A stretch of DNA of 64,000 nt, from the NCBI GenBank assembly GCA_965234325.1, contig OZ248415.1, positions 186,001 through 250,000 of the forward strand. Reading direction: 5' to 3'. Made by a program: the position numbers and the translations under genes. Source of the DNA: Limnohabitans kasalickyi. Lineage in GTDB: Bacteria > Pseudomonadota > Gammaproteobacteria > Burkholderiales > Burkholderiaceae_C. The stretch's first letter is position 1. Each line of letters opens with the position of its first letter. The notes below the pieces were generated by a model. It was not told the origin of the DNA and searched no databases. It saw only the letters and a list, made by a program, of their open reading frames with translations. Positions 8,236 through 17,900 of the stretch are shown piece after piece.

Positions 8236-8793
8236 ATGAACGAGCCTGATTCGCCCATCAACGGCAGTTTGTTGCGCCTGCAGCGTGAAACCCGTGGCTG
8301 GACCTTGAGTGACATGGCCCACCGCTCTTGTTTGTCCCTCAAGCAAGTTCAGCAACTCGAAGAGGGCGGTTTAGAGTCCTTTTACAGCGAAGCGGTCAAA
8401 TTGACTGCCGCGAAAAAAGTAGCTTCTTTGCTGGGTTTGTCTGCATCGCAAGCGATGCGTCAGCCCGCGTCATCTTTGGCCAATTCGGTTGACCCGCTGG
8501 CAAAGCCTCAACCCTCGGCTTCAAATTCTGATGAAGATGGGAATGCGGTTGCGGATGTAAGTGCGCCATCTGTTTCCCCTGCACCGCCTAAATCAGGCCG
8601 CACAACCTTGTGGGTGATGATCAGTTTGTTTGCCGCGGCCTTGTTGCTTGCAGCTTGGATGAACCCAAGGACTGAGCCGACTACGTCTGAGGTAGAACCT
8701 CCACCCCTTCAGGCGCTTCCTGCAGAGGCCTCAGACCCAGCCAGTTCAATGGCGGTTGTGGCTTCTGAGGCGATCGAGCCAGCGTCGCGTTGA
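8236..8793 (+). CDS. RodZ-like HTH-transmembrane protein
   Basis: Small membrane protein of about 185 residues. An N-terminal RodZ-type helix-turn-helix domain (about residues 8-72: LLRLQRETRGWTLSDMAHRS and so on) precedes a polar Ser/Pro-rich linker, one transmembrane helix (about residues 118-136, TTLWVMISLFAAALLLAAWM) and a short periplasmic tail of about 45 residues. In RodZ this HTH binds MreB rather than DNA and couples the cytoskeleton to wall synthesis. Here the periplasmic domain is much shorter than in RodZ. Given the bactofilin-M23-bactofilin genes just upstream, a role linking a cytoskeletal scaffold to the envelope is a reasonable inference. A GTG one codon upstream could also start it. 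Confidence 0.75.
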   Translation: MNEPDSPINGSLLRLQRETRGWTLSDMAHRSCLSLKQVQQLEEGGLESFYSEAVKLTAAKKVASLLGLSASQAMRQPASSLANSVDPLAKPQPSASNSDEDGNAVADVSAPSVSPAPPKSGRTTLWVMISLFAAALLLAAWMNPRTEPTTSEVEPPPLQALPAEASDPASSMAVVASEAIEPASR

Positions 8794-8801
8794 GGCCAGC
8801 T

Positions 8802-9902
8802 TCAGTCTTTAGATCCCAACGCCAGGGCAGCTGAGCGCGAGGCTGCCAAATCCAGCGTGTCTGGTGCTTGCATCGACCAGCCGCCCATATGCGCCACACA
8901 CAGTGCATGCATGCCTTGAACCCAGCTGGGTGAATTATTCAAGCAAGGGATGTAGCGAAACACCTCGCCGCCCGCATGCAAATAGGCCTCTTGCGCCTCT
9001 TGTGCGATCTCTTCCAACGTCTCGAGGCAATCGCTGGTGAACCCTGGACAAATCAGATCCACGCGCTTCACGCCTTGCTCTGCCAAAGCCACCAAGGTGG
9101 GCTCGGTGTAAGGCTCCAACCACTTGGCTTTGCCAAAGCGCGATTGGAAGGTGACCATGTATTGGGCTTTGGTCAACCCCAGAGACTCACCCAACAAGCG
9201 CGCGGTTTTGTAGCACTCGCAGTGGTAGGGATCACCCAAGTGCAAGGTGCGCTCTGGCACCCCATGAAAACTCATCACCAAGCGATCTGCTTGGCCGTGT
9301 TCAGCCCAGTGGGCGCGCACGCGCTCGGCCAAAGCTGCGATGTAGCCTGGGTGGTCGTGGTAGTGGTTGATGAAGCGAAACTCAGGGAGCAAACGCGTGC
9401 GCAGTCCCCACCTGTAAATGGCATCGAACACACTGGCTGTGGTGGTGCCCGAATATTGCGGATAGGCTGGCAGGATCAGAATACGAGTGAAGCCCTCTGC
9501 CTTCAACGCATCAAGCTGTGAGGCGATGGAGGGGTTGGCGTAACTCATGGCATAACGCACAGTCACGGCTTGCCCAGCTGCATCAAATGCCGTTTGCAAG
9601 GCTTGCGCCTGTTGAACGGTATGTACCTTCAAGGGCGAGCCTTCTGGCGTCCAGATCGTGGCGTACTTGGCGGCGGATTTGGCGGGACGTAAACGCAAAA
9701 TGATGCCATGCAGAATGGCCATCCAAATCCAGCGCGGGATCTCGACCACCCGCGAATCGCCCAAAAATTCAGCCAAATAGCGACGCACGGCGGGGGCTGT
9801 GGGCGCATCGGGCGTGCCTAAATTACACAAGAGCACAGCGGTGCGTGGCGTTTGACCGTGAGAGAAAGAAGGTTCTTTGGCGAAAGCAGGTTTGATCAGC
9901 AT
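8802..9902 (-). CDS. hemH: Ferrochelatase
   Basis: Inserts ferrous iron into protoporphyrin IX, the last step of protoheme synthesis; 366 residues, normal for proteobacterial HemH. Recognised by AVLLCNLGTPDAPT near the N-terminus, the product-loop region RYAMSYANPSIASQLDAL, the catalytic His in MSFHGVPERTL, and the conserved C-terminal Glu/His region CPGFTSDCLETLEEIAQEA. It ends 8 bp from the convergent RodZ-like gene and starts 20 bp from the divergent HAD gene, so the two divergent promoters must overlap or lie inside the neighbouring coding regions. Confidence 0.95.
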   Translation of the reverse strand: MLIKPAFAKEPSFSHGQTPRTAVLLCNLGTPDAPTAPAVRRYLAEFLGDSRVVEIPRWIWMAILHGIILRLRPAKSAAKYATIWTPEGSPLKVHTVQQAQALQTAFDAAGQAVTVRYAMSYANPSIASQLDALKAEGFTRILILPAYPQYSGTTTASVFDAIYRWGLRTRLLPEFRFINHYHDHPGYIAALAERVRAHWAEHGQADRLVMSFHGVPERTLHLGDPYHCECYKTARLLGESLGLTKAQYMVTFQSRFGKAKWLEPYTEPTLVALAEQGVKRVDLICPGFTSDCLETLEEIAQEAQEAYLHAGGEVFRYIPCLNNSPSWVQGMHALCVAHMGGWSMQAPDTLDLAASRSAALALGSKD

Positions 9903-9921
9903 GATGTATTCTCGCCGACCT

Positions 9922-10656
9922 ATGCTTCACCTCTCCAAAATTCGTGCCATTACGTTGGACCTTGACGACACTTTGTGGCCCATCATGCCCGTGATTGTTC
10001 GCGCCGAGCTTGCTTTGCAAGAATGGTTGCAAGCGCATGCCCCGCAAACTGCCAGCCTGTGCGCCTTGCCTGACACCAAACGCAGAATGCGTCTGCAAGT
10101 CGAACAACGCTTTCCTGAGTTCGGCCACGATTTGAGTTTTTTGCGCCGTGAATCGATTCGTGCCAGCTTGGTGGCCGCAGGTGATGCGCCTGAGTTAGCC
10201 GAGGCGGCGTTCGATGTGTTTTTTGCGGCACGCAATGCGGTGTCGCTTTATCCCGGTGTGACGCAGGCGCTGAGCAAGCTGGCAGCCCGTTACCCCTTGG
10301 TGGCCTTGTCCAATGGCAACGCCGATGTGTTTCGCACCGAGGCCGCCCCGCACTTTCAGTCCGCCGTCAGCGCCCAAGCTTTTGGGGTGGCCAAGCCCGA
10401 TGTGCGCATTTTTCACGCCACAGCGGCGCAACTCAACTTAGAGCCCGACGCCATTTTGCATGTCGGAGACGACGCCGTGGCCGATGCCTTTGGGGCTTTG
10501 AATGCGGGCATGCAGGCTGTGTGGATCAATGCCGCCGGTCACGTTTGGGATGAAAAAATCAGCGCCCACCCGCACTACAACCCCGAAGCAGCCCGATTAG
10601 CGCAACCGCTCACCGTGCGGCATTTGTCCGAGTTGTGTGACCACCTCTTGGCCTGA
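9922..10656 (+). CDS. HAD-superfamily hydrolase
   Basis: Phosphatase-like HAD protein, about 244 residues from MLHLSKIRAI. All four motifs are present: I, TLDLDDTLWPI (nucleophile Asp and acid Asp); II, LSNGNAD; III, the Lys in GVAKPDVRIFH; and IV, HVGDDAVADAFGALNAGM. An alpha-helical cap lies between motifs I and II. This architecture resembles YjjG/haloacid-dehalogenase-type phosphatases, but the substrate is unknown. The gene is divergent from hemH with only 20 bp between the starts. Its last 60 bases overlap the 3' end of hpnE on the other strand. Confidence 0.88.
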   Translation: MLHLSKIRAITLDLDDTLWPIMPVIVRAELALQEWLQAHAPQTASLCALPDTKRRMRLQVEQRFPEFGHDLSFLRRESIRASLVAAGDAPELAEAAFDVFFAARNAVSLYPGVTQALSKLAARYPLVALSNGNADVFRTEAAPHFQSAVSAQAFGVAKPDVRIFHATAAQLNLEPDAILHVGDDAVADAFGALNAGMQAVWINAAGHVWDEKISAHPHYNPEAARLAQPLTVRHLSELCDHLLA

Positions 10657-11973
10657 GCGCACCGCACCTTCTAGGGTGGATGGATAGGGGCCGGCTACGT
10701 AATCGCCACAGGCCCATAGCTGTGGCGCAATGAAAGCGCTGGGGCGTTGCAGCTTTGGCGTGCACGCCAATGTGGCCCGTTTTTCCACCACGGTTTGAAC
10801 CACGCTGAGGTGGCTCAGTCCCAGTTGCTGCTGCACTTGTTGCAGCACTTGGGCGGCCAAGGTCTCGCGCGTGCCCACACTGGCGCTGATCACGCAGGCC
10901 AGCAAGCCGGGTTGATGCATCAAGGCGCTGCGGTCAAAGATGAATTGCGCGGGGCATGCACTCATCGCCCCGCCATCTGTGACCATCTGCTTGGCTTTAT
11001 CCGCTGTTTCCCCGTCGCTTTGCAAGGCCACCATGGGCCGTACCAAGCCTTTAAAACCGGGGTCGGCGCAGTGTAGGTAGACGGTGGCAATCGCTTCATG
11101 CTTTAAGCCTGCCGCACCTCTGGCCCATGTGGGGTTGATTTCTGCTGTCAGCCGCGCAGCTTCCCATGACGGGCAAGCCAGCACCAGGTGTCGCTGCTCA
11201 GACGTATCCGCACCGTCGGCATACAACTTGGCTAGCGTCTCAGTGGTAACGCGATGGCCCACATGCAGCTTGGCCCCACGCGCTTTCAGCCAACGCAGCG
11301 CTGGCGCTGGCAGCAGTTCGCTCAAATCAAGGCGAGGCAAGAGCAGATCAGAACTGCCGGCACCGCTGAGCAAAGCATCGTGCAGCACACGCAGAAATAC
11401 AGCGGCACTGGCACGGCTGATGGGTGTGTTGAGGGCGGACAAGCACAGGGGTTCAATGAGTGTTTGCATCACACGCGCAGGCAAGCGCGACTGGGCGCAT
11501 AAATCCGCCACCGTGAAGTGGTCCTCGCAGGTAAATCCCGCCCATTGCCATTGCGCACAGGCTTTCAAGAGAAGGGCTTTGTCGTGCAGCGTCCAACCGC
11601 TAGCGCGTGTGATGCCAACCAGCACATTCAGGGGGGCGGGCAAGTTAGGTAGCGACAAACCGCTGCCATCTGCAAAGCGAAGATCCAATGGCAGGCGTTC
11701 TAAGGCAGCCTCGGGGTTGACGCCAACTTTTCGCATCAAGGCCAAGGTGTCGCTGTAAGCCCCAATCAAGATGTGCTGGCCGTTGTCTAGCGGCATGAGT
11801 TCAGCTTGGGCGTCCGTTTGACGGTTTGGCTGCGCACCCAAACTGCGGGCCCGACCGCCTGCAATGGTGGCGGCTTCATACAGTTCAACCTGCCAACCCT
11901 GTTCCACGGCCGAGACCGCAGCAGCCAGTCCAGCCCAACCGGCGCCAACGATGGTGAGGTGTTTCACAGCCAA
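10597..11973 (-). CDS. hpnE: Hydroxysqualene dehydroxylase HpnE
   Basis: FAD-dependent enzyme of the amine oxidase/phytoene desaturase family, 458 residues, that reduces hydroxysqualene to squalene in the last step of the HpnCDE route. The FAD-binding motif IVGAGWAGLAAAVSAVEQGW stands at residues 7-26, followed by YEAATIAGGRARS. The C-terminal FAD signature LWACGDYVAGPYPSTLEGAVRSG is complete in the family's form. It is the last gene of hpnC-hpnD-hpnE, 18 bp after hpnD. Its 3' end overlaps the convergent HAD gene by 60 bases. Confidence 0.92.
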   Translation of the reverse strand: MAVKHLTIVGAGWAGLAAAVSAVEQGWQVELYEAATIAGGRARSLGAQPNRQTDAQAELMPLDNGQHILIGAYSDTLALMRKVGVNPEAALERLPLDLRFADGSGLSLPNLPAPLNVLVGITRASGWTLHDKALLLKACAQWQWAGFTCEDHFTVADLCAQSRLPARVMQTLIEPLCLSALNTPISRASAAVFLRVLHDALLSGAGSSDLLLPRLDLSELLPAPALRWLKARGAKLHVGHRVTTETLAKLYADGADTSEQRHLVLACPSWEAARLTAEINPTWARGAAGLKHEAIATVYLHCADPGFKGLVRPMVALQSDGETADKAKQMVTDGGAMSACPAQFIFDRSALMHQPGLLACVISASVGTRETLAAQVLQQVQQQLGLSHLSVVQTVVEKRATLACTPKLQRPSAFIAPQLWACGDYVAGPYPSTLEGAVRSGQEVVTQLGQMPHGERLR

Positions 11974-11991
11974 ACCGCGCTGCGCTGTGGT

Positions 11992-12831
11992 TTAAAAACG
12001 GCCCAAGGCTTGCATTTTCCAAGCCAGCCAAAGTTTGCGTAGCGGTGTAAGCGCCACGCGTTGCTTGAGCACAGGAAATTTTTGGGCTTCAATTTCGCGC
12101 AGCAAGGTGCGGTAAATGCTGGCCATCATCAAGCCTGGCTTTTGGGTGCGCCAATCGGCGGCAGGCAACAGGGCCAAGGCTTCGTCATACAAGGTGTGGG
12201 CGCGTTGGGCTTGGAATTGCATCAAGGCTTGAAAACGCTCCGAGTCGATGCGGTTAAGCACTTCGTGCGCTTTCACATCGAACTGCTGCAACTCCGACAC
12301 GGGCAGGTAAATGCGTCCGCGCAGCGCGTCTTCACCCACATCGCGAATGATGTTGGTCAGCTGAAAGGCTTGGCCCAGCTTGTGGGCGTAGGCCGTTGTC
12401 GCCGGGTTGGTTTGGCCAAAAATCTTGGCTGACACCTCACCCACCACGCCCGCCACCAAATGGCAGTAGCGCGTCAAATTGGGGTAATCGAGGTAGCGGG
12501 TTTGGGTGAGGTCAAGCTCGCAGCCCTCAATCACCGATTGCAAGGGCGCTTCTTCAATGCCAAATGAGGCGCAACAAGGCATCAGGGCCTGCATGACGGG
12601 GTGAGTAGGGTTGCCGGCAAACGCTTGGTGCACCTCGTTGTGCCACCAAGCCAACTTGCTGCTGGCCACGCCTGGGTCGGTGACCTCGTCCACCACGTCG
12701 TCGATTTCGCGGCAAAACGCATAAAACGCCGTGATGGCGGCACGCCGCTGGGGCGGCAGGAATAAAAATGCGTAGTAAAAGCTGCTGCCCGACGCGGAGG
12801 TTTTTTGCTGAACGTAGTCTTGAGGTGTCAT
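11992..12831 (-). CDS. hpnD: Presqualene diphosphate synthase HpnD
   Basis: Squalene/phytoene synthase-family enzyme, about 279 residues, that condenses two farnesyl diphosphates to presqualene diphosphate. The two Asp-rich metal-binding motifs are present: FCREIDDVVDE near residue 45, and NIIRDVGEDALRGRIYLP near residue 170. The start at MTPQDYVQQKT is preferred over the Met six codons upstream because the HpnD family begins with this sequence. It is the middle gene of hpnCDE. The separation from the HpnC paralogue rests on gene order and on the N-terminal CREIDDVVDE form. Confidence 0.9.
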   Translation of the reverse strand: MTPQDYVQQKTSASGSSFYYAFLFLPPQRRAAITAFYAFCREIDDVVDEVTDPGVASSKLAWWHNEVHQAFAGNPTHPVMQALMPCCASFGIEEAPLQSVIEGCELDLTQTRYLDYPNLTRYCHLVAGVVGEVSAKIFGQTNPATTAYAHKLGQAFQLTNIIRDVGEDALRGRIYLPVSELQQFDVKAHEVLNRIDSERFQALMQFQAQRAHTLYDEALALLPAADWRTQKPGLMMASIYRTLLREIEAQKFPVLKQRVALTPLRKLWLAWKMQALGRF

Positions 12832-12874
12832 GTCAGATTGAATTATCAATGGTGATGCATCCGCTTGCCGGCGT

Positions 12875-13732
12875 TCACATGGACCAGCAGCGCCAAGCGA
12901 TCAACAGCGCGTCGCTTTTGTGCAAACGTGGACGCGGCCAAGTGGTGCCGTTGCCGCCGAGTTGGCGTTGCAGCGCATCGAGTTTGTCCAGAATTCGCAA
13001 GCCGCCTTGCACCATCGCGCGCAATTCCCAACCCGCCCGTCCGGGCACACTTTTGACCAAAGGTGCGCCTTGCGCCATGAGGGTTCGGGCAAAAATCAAT
13101 TCATCAGCGATGGTTTGACCCTCTGGCAGGTAATAGCGTCCGCGTTGCACATCGAGTTGGCGGTCTTGCCAAAAATTGATCAGTTGCAAAGCGCTGCAGA
13201 TGGCGTCGCTTTGCGTCAGAGCGGTGGCGTCATGCACACCGTACAAATGCAGCATCAAACGACCCACGGGGTTGGCTGAGCGGCGGCAGTAGTCCAGCAG
13301 TTCAGTGCGGTCGCGGTAGGTGTGGCCTGCGCGGGTGTAGGCCACGTCTTGCTCGAAGGCGTCGAGTAGGTCAAACAGCGGCTGGGCGGGCAGGGCGTGT
13401 TGCTGGACAGCCTCATGAAGGGCGTTGAAGACCTGAGGCCAGCGCGCGCTGAATTGGGCGCGGGCTGTCAAGTCAACATTGCCGTGAATCGTTGGGCGAG
13501 CACTTGATGGCGTATCCAATCCTGTACCGGCGTCTATGACCAAGCAGGCTTGCAAATCAGCGCGGTACTGCGCCAAGTCGATCAAACGTTGCTCGGGGGT
13601 GACATCGCCCTCGTCGGCCAAGTCGTCCGCGGTGCGGGCAAAGTGGTACAGCGCCACGATGGCAGGGCGCAGGCGGGCAGGGCAGAGCCATGATGCAACG
13701 GGGAAATTTTCGTAATGCTCAATGGACGACAT
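12875..13732 (-). CDS. hpnC: Hydroxysqualene synthase HpnC
   Basis: Second squalene-synthase-like enzyme, about 285 residues, converting presqualene diphosphate to hydroxysqualene. The family N-terminus HYENFPVASWLCPARLRP is clear, which supports the start at MSSIEHYENF; a Met nine codons upstream is possible. The Asp-rich motifs are FARTADDLADEGD (about residue 45) and INFWQDRQLDVQRGRYYLP (about residue 190). It is the first gene of hpnCDE, which makes squalene for hopanoids. No squalene-hopene cyclase gene is in the window. The start is close to the divergent RND operon (71 bp). Confidence 0.9.
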   Translation of the reverse strand: MSSIEHYENFPVASWLCPARLRPAIVALYHFARTADDLADEGDVTPEQRLIDLAQYRADLQACLVIDAGTGLDTPSSARPTIHGNVDLTARAQFSARWPQVFNALHEAVQQHALPAQPLFDLLDAFEQDVAYTRAGHTYRDRTELLDYCRRSANPVGRLMLHLYGVHDATALTQSDAICSALQLINFWQDRQLDVQRGRYYLPEGQTIADELIFARTLMAQGAPLVKSVPGRAGWELRAMVQGGLRILDKLDALQRQLGGNGTTWPRPRLHKSDALLIAWRCWSM

Positions 13733-13770
13733 ATGGGCGCTGATTGTGGCGTGCCTCAATCGGCTACATT

Positions 13771-13784
13771 ACTAACCAGTTAGT
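13771..13784. promoter_or_regulatory. Palindromic operator candidate upstream of the RND efflux operon
   Basis: ACTAAC-CA-GTTAGT is an inverted repeat with perfect six-base arms and a two-base spacer, 20 bp before the membrane-fusion protein start and 39 bp from the hpnC start. Short symmetric sites of this kind upstream of RND operons are typically bound by TetR-family repressors, but no such regulator gene is in the neighbourhood, so the binding partner is unknown. Confidence 0.5.
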
Positions 13785-13803
13785 CATTAGCGAAAAAGCC
13801 ACC

Positions 13804-14895
13804 ATGTTTCACACCCTTTTCACTCGGGCTCGCGTCCCTGCCGTGCTGCTTTCATTGGCTGTTCTGGCGGCCTGTCAAAAACCGCCTGTAGCGCAAGACC
13901 CCATTCGTGCCGTCAAAGTCATGACCGTGGGCGCAACAGCTGACACGGCGGCGTTGGAGTTTTCGGGTGAGGTGCGTGCCCGCGTGGAGTCGAGTTTGGG
14001 CTTTCGGGTGGGCGGCAAACTGCTCAGCCGCGCTGCTGAGATTGGCCAACGCGTGCAAGCCGGTCAGCTGCTGGCGCAATTGGACCCCCAAGACTACCGT
14101 TTGGCCGCAGACGCCACAGCTGCGCAATTGGTCGCCGCACAAACCAACCGTGACCTGGCGTTAGCCGACCTCAAGCGTTACCAAGACTTGCGCGCACAGG
14201 GTTTCATCAGCGCGGCCGAGTTGCAACGACGCGAGGCCGCACTGGTCGCTGCGCAAGCCCAGTGGCAGCAAGCCCAAGCGCAAAACTCGGTGCAGGGGAA
14301 TCAATCGGGCTACACCCGTTTGGTAGCTGACGGCGCAGGTGTGATTACCTCGGTCGATGCCAACGCTGGGCAAGTGGTGGCAGCCGGTCAGCCCGTGGTG
14401 CGTTTGGCTTTGGACGGCGCGCGTGATGTGGTGTTTGCGGTGCCTGAAGACAAATTGGCGTTGTTCAAAACAGGCCAGACCGTGGTTGTGCGTTTGTGGG
14501 GCCGAGATCAAACGCTGCAAGCGCAAATTCGCGATGTGGCGGCCAGCGCCGATGCCGTGACCCGCACGTTTTTGGTCAAAGCTGCATTGCCCAGCGGTGC
14601 GGATGCCGTGTTGGGTGCCACCGTCACGGTGGTGAAGTCGGCCACATCGAGCGCGGTTGCGGCCACGCTCAAGTTGCCCAGCAGCGCCCTGCGCCTAGAA
14701 GGCAATGCCACCTCGGTGTGGGTGCTCGATCCCACCAGCATGACCGTGAAGTCGCAAGCCATTGAAGTCAAAACCGCCGATGGCAACGAGGCCGTGGTGA
14801 CCTCCGGCCTCAACGCTGGCGATCAGGTGGTGATGTCGGGCGTGCATGTGCTGACCGCAGGCCAAAAAGTGTCGATCTTCGGCGCTGGCAAGTGA
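13804..14895 (+). CDS. RND efflux membrane-fusion protein (periplasmic adaptor lipoprotein)
   Basis: Periplasmic adaptor of a tripartite RND pump, about 363 residues from MFHTLFTRAR. A lipoprotein signal peptide ends at the lipobox LAAC with Cys24. The order is a lipoyl-like half (SSLGFRVGGKLLSRAAEIGQ), a helical hairpin with Ala/Gln-rich heptads (about residues 95-155), the second lipoyl half (GVITSVDANAGQVVAAGQPV), and beta-barrel and membrane-proximal domains to the C-terminus. It is followed by the RND permease eight bases after its stop. No outer-membrane factor gene follows, so a shared TolC-type channel is presumably used. Confidence 0.92.
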   Translation: MFHTLFTRARVPAVLLSLAVLAACQKPPVAQDPIRAVKVMTVGATADTAALEFSGEVRARVESSLGFRVGGKLLSRAAEIGQRVQAGQLLAQLDPQDYRLAADATAAQLVAAQTNRDLALADLKRYQDLRAQGFISAAELQRREAALVAAQAQWQQAQAQNSVQGNQSGYTRLVADGAGVITSVDANAGQVVAAGQPVVRLALDGARDVVFAVPEDKLALFKTGQTVVVRLWGRDQTLQAQIRDVAASADAVTRTFLVKAALPSGADAVLGATVTVVKSATSSAVAATLKLPSSALRLEGNATSVWVLDPTSMTVKSQAIEVKTADGNEAVVTSGLNAGDQVVMSGVHVLTAGQKVSIFGAGK

Positions 14896-14902
14896 GTTGA
14901 CG

Positions 14903-17900
14903 ATGGACAAGTTCAACCTCTCCAAATGGGCGCTGGATCATCCCGCGCTGACCCGCTACCTGATGGTGGTGTTGATGCTCTTGGGCGTGGCCGCCTACTT
15001 TCAATTGGGCCAAGACGAAGACCCGCCGTTCACTTTCCGCGCCATGGTGGTGCGCACGTATTGGCCGGGTGCAACGGCCCAGCAAGTAGCGGAGCAAGTG
15101 ACCGACAAGCTGGAGCGCACCCTGCAAGAGGTGCCTTACGCCGACAAGATTCGCAGCTACTCCAAGCCTGGCGAGTCACAAATTATTTTTCAAATCAAAG
15201 ACTCGTCCAAGCCTTCTGATGTGCCCAATGTTTGGTACGCCGTGCGCAAAAAGATTGGCGATATTCGCTACACCTTGCCTCAAGGCGTGCAGGGGCCCTT
15301 CTTTAACGACGATTTTGGCGATGTGTATGGCGTGATCTACGCCATCGATGCACCGGGCTTCAGCCCTGCCGAGGTGAAGAAATTTGCGGACGATGTGCGT
15401 CAGCAATTGCTCTATGTGCCTGACGTGGCCAAAGTCGAGCTGTTTGGCGTTCAAGACGAAAAAATCTTCATCGAAATTCCACAAAAACGATTGGCCCAGA
15501 TGGGCTTGGATTTGGGTGCGGTCTTGGCGCAAATCGGGCAAGAAAATGCCGTCGAAAACGCAGGCTTCGTGCAAGCGCCGTTGGACAATATCCAGCTGCG
15601 TGTGCAAGGTCAGTTTCAAACTGAAGCTCAGCTGCGCGCCATGCCTATTCGCGGCAGCTCGGGCCAGCAGTTTAAGTTGGGCGACATTGCCAACATCCAG
15701 CGTGGCTACGCTGAACCCGCCTCCGTCAAAGTGCACCACCAAGGCAAGTCCGTGATCGCTTTGGGCGTGTCGATGGCCAAGGGTGGTGACATCATTGCGC
15801 TTGGCAAATCCTTAGAGGCAGCCACGTCTCGGATTGAGAAAACCCTGCCTTTGGGTGTGAGTTTGGTGCAAGTGCAAGACCAGCCCAAAGCCGTGACCAA
15901 ATCGGTGGGTGAATTTATCGCGGTGTTGATCGAGGCGGTGCTGATTGTGTTGATCGTCAGCTTTGTGGCTTTGGGCTTGCACAAAGGCGGTCGCTTTGGA
16001 TGGTATGTGGACGTTCGCCCCGGCCTGGTGGTGGCCATCACCATCCCCTTGGTGCTGGCCATGACCTTTTTGGCCATGCAGTATTTGGGCATTGGCCTGC
16101 ACAAAATTTCGCTGGGCTCGCTCATCATCGCGTTGGGCTTGTTGGTCGACGACGCCATCATTGCCGTGGAGATGATGGTGCGCAAAATGGAAGAGGGCTA
16201 TGACCGTGTGCGTGCCGCGACGTTTGCCTACGAAGTGACCGCCATGCCCATGCTGACGGGCACGCTAATCACCGCAGCTGGCTTCTTACCCATCGGCATG
16301 GCCAAGTCGACCGTGGGCGAGTACACCTACGCCATTTTTGCGGTAACCGTGGCTGCGCTGGTGCTGAGCTGGTGGGTGTCGGTCTACTTTGTGCCGTACT
16401 TGGGCACCTTGCTGCTCAAGGCCAAACCGCAGGCTGAGAATGCGGCTGAGCATGAGCTGTTCGACGGTCCGTTTTATGCCACTTTTCGTCGTGCTGTGAC
16501 GTGGTGTGTGGTGAACCGCTGGAAGGCGATTGCCGCCACTGTGTTGTTGTTTGCGTTAGGCATTGTGGGCATGGGCCGCGTGCAGCAACAGTTTTTCCCC
16601 GATTCAAGCCGGCCTGAAATTTTGGTGGACCTGTGGTTCCCTGAAGGCACGTCCCTCAAAGCCAACGAGGCCGTGACCCAAGCGGTGGAGCAGCGCATGC
16701 TCCAGCAAGAAGGCGTGCAAACCGTGAGCACTTGGATTGGCTCTGGCGTTCCGCGTTTTTACCTGCCTTTGGACCAAGTGTTTCCGCAGACCAACGTGTC
16801 GCAGCTGATCGTGGTGCCACAAGATTTGAAGCGCCGCGAGTCCTTGCGTTTGGCCTTGCCCGCTTTGCTGGCGCAAGAGTTTCCCGAGGCCCGTGCGCGT
16901 GTGAAGTTGTTGCCCAACGGGCCGCCTGTGCCTTATCCCGTTCAGTTTCGTGTGGTCGGTGCTGACCCCAAAGTGTTGCGTGAGCGTGCTGACGAGGTGA
17001 AGGTGGTCATGCGCCGCAACCCCGCCACCCGTGGCGTCAACGACAACTGGAACGAGGCCATCAAGGTGGTCAAGTTGCAGGTGGACCAAGCCAAGGCACG
17101 CAGCCTGGGCGTGAGTAGCCAGTCCATCGCGCAAGCCATGCGCACCTTGTTTGTGGGCACCACGGTGGAGCAGTTCCGCGAAGACAACAAGCTGATCGAC
17201 ATTGTGTTGCGTCAGCCCTTGAACGAGCGCGATGCCATCAGCGACCTGGCCAGCGCCTATTTGCCCACGGCCTCGGGCCGCATGATTCCGGCCACCGAGA
17301 TCGTGCAACCTGTGCTGACATGGGAGCCGGGGGTGATGTGGCGCGAGAAGCGCGAATACGCCATCACCGCGCAGTCTGACATCATCGAAGGTTTGCAAGG
17401 CGCCACCGTCACCAGCCAGCTTTATCCTGAGCTTAAAAAGCTGGAAGAGGCATGGGCACAGTCGGCGCAGCCCAACTACCGCATTGAAGTGGCGGGTGCC
17501 GTGGAGGAGAGTTCTAAGGGCTCCAGTTCCATCTCGGCGGGCATTCCCATCATGCTGTTCCTGACATTCACACTGCTGATGTTGCAGCTGCACAGTTTCA
17601 GCCGCGCGTTGCTGGTCTTCATCACCGGGCCGCTGGGCTTGATTGGTGTAGCCGGCGCTTTGTTGGTACTGGATCGCCCTTTTGGTTTTGTGGCTTTGCT
17701 CGGTGTAATTGCCTTGATGGGCATGATTCAGCGCAACTCGGTGATCTTGATTGACCAGATTGAGCAAGACCGTGCATCGGGCATTCCAGCATGGGAGGCG
17801 ATTGTGGAGTCGGCAGTGCGGCGTTTGCGCCCGATTGTTTTGACGGCAGCCGCCGCAGTGCTGGCCATGATCCCGCTCACGCGCAGCGTGTTTTGGGGGC

